Made by a program: the position numbers and the translations under genes. A DNA stretch of 22,735 nt from UBA2965 sp036526135 (GTDB lineage Bacteria > Pseudomonadota > Gammaproteobacteria > Pseudomonadales > Azotimanducaceae): the NCBI GenBank assembly GCA_036526135.1, contig DATCZA010000032.1:1-22735 (forward strand), in the 5' to 3' direction. Each line of letters opens with the position of its first letter. Within the stretch, counting starts at the first letter, position 1. This document shows positions 22,709 through 22,735 of this stretch, one piece after another. The notes beneath the pieces were generated by a model. The model saw nothing but the letters and a program-made list of their open reading frames with translations, was not told the origin of the DNA and did not search any database.

Positions 22709-22735
22709 ATGATAGATCCGTGGCGGGTGGTTGTC
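22709..22735 (-). promoter_or_regulatory. Sigma-70-like promoter of the TPR-oxygenase gene, cut by the window edge
   Basis: On the minus strand the -10 reads TATCAT (22714-22709). Exactly 17 bp upstream the last four window bases read GACA (22735-22732), the last four bases of TTGACA; the two T positions lie outside. The start codon is 30 bp downstream of the -10. This is the best paired promoter in the window. Confidence 0.45.

Noticed and set aside
1..22735. CRISPR arrays, tRNA or rRNA genes, insertion sequences, integrases, toxin-antitoxin pairs
   Set aside because: No tandem spaced repeats, cloverleaf-like sequences, terminal inverted repeats with transposase frames or integrase motifs were seen by eye in either strand.

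Overview
The window is GC-rich, almost fully coding chromosomal DNA from a Gram-negative bacterium. An RND pump with its HlyD-type adaptor implies an outer membrane. The mix of acyl-CoA enzymes, DUF35/thiolase-like pairs, LLM flavin oxidoreductases and a TPR-linked 2OG-Fe(II) oxygenase suggests a Pseudomonadota, perhaps a free-living or marine Gammaproteobacterium; this assignment is inference. I support twenty protein genes, one cut by the left edge. I see no rRNA, tRNA, CRISPR array, insertion sequence or phage gene. The two largest gene-free gaps are each 131 bp (7576-7706 and 10858-10988), so no stretch over 300 bp lacks a gene.

Left part (1-9.4 kb). A cut FAD-dependent amine/amino-acid oxidase-like gene (-) diverges from a small-molecule kinase of the APH/EcKinase-like fold, which is followed by a short-chain dehydrogenase (+). 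Facing them is a tightly coupled minus-strand operon: HlyD-type adaptor, RND inner-membrane pump and a CDP-alcohol phosphatidyltransferase, with both junctions being 4-base ATGA overlaps. A lone SnoaL/NTF2-like gene (+) meets a two-RCK, channel-like membrane protein (-) that lies downstream of a metal-dependent amidohydrolase (-).

Central part (10.9-17.8 kb). A plus-strand run encodes an enoyl-CoA hydratase-family protein, an LLM flavin/F420 oxidoreductase, two adjacent unlike acyl-CoA dehydrogenases, a DUF35 zinc-ribbon/OB protein, an SCP2-thiolase-like protein and a medium-chain NADP-dependent reductase. The order resembles a beta-oxidation-like module ending in a retro-aldol C-C cleavage, as in bacterial steroid side-chain degradation (ChsE-type dehydrogenase pairs; Ltp2/Sal-type aldolases with DUF35 partners). 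The thiolase-like protein lacks the usual catalytic histidines, which supports a non-thiolytic role.

Right part (17.8-22.7 kb). A second LLM oxidoreductase and an old-yellow-enzyme/dienoyl-CoA-reductase-type iron-sulfur flavoprotein form a minus-strand pair, divergent from a nitroreductase-family gene. A TPR plus 2OG-Fe(II) oxygenase-like gene on the minus strand closes the window, with a convincing promoter at the very edge.

Overall, a large share of the genes are redox or CoA enzymes, consistent with a catabolic region for a cyclic or branched, possibly steroid- or terpenoid-like, compound, with an efflux pump nearby. The substrate cannot be read from sequence alone.
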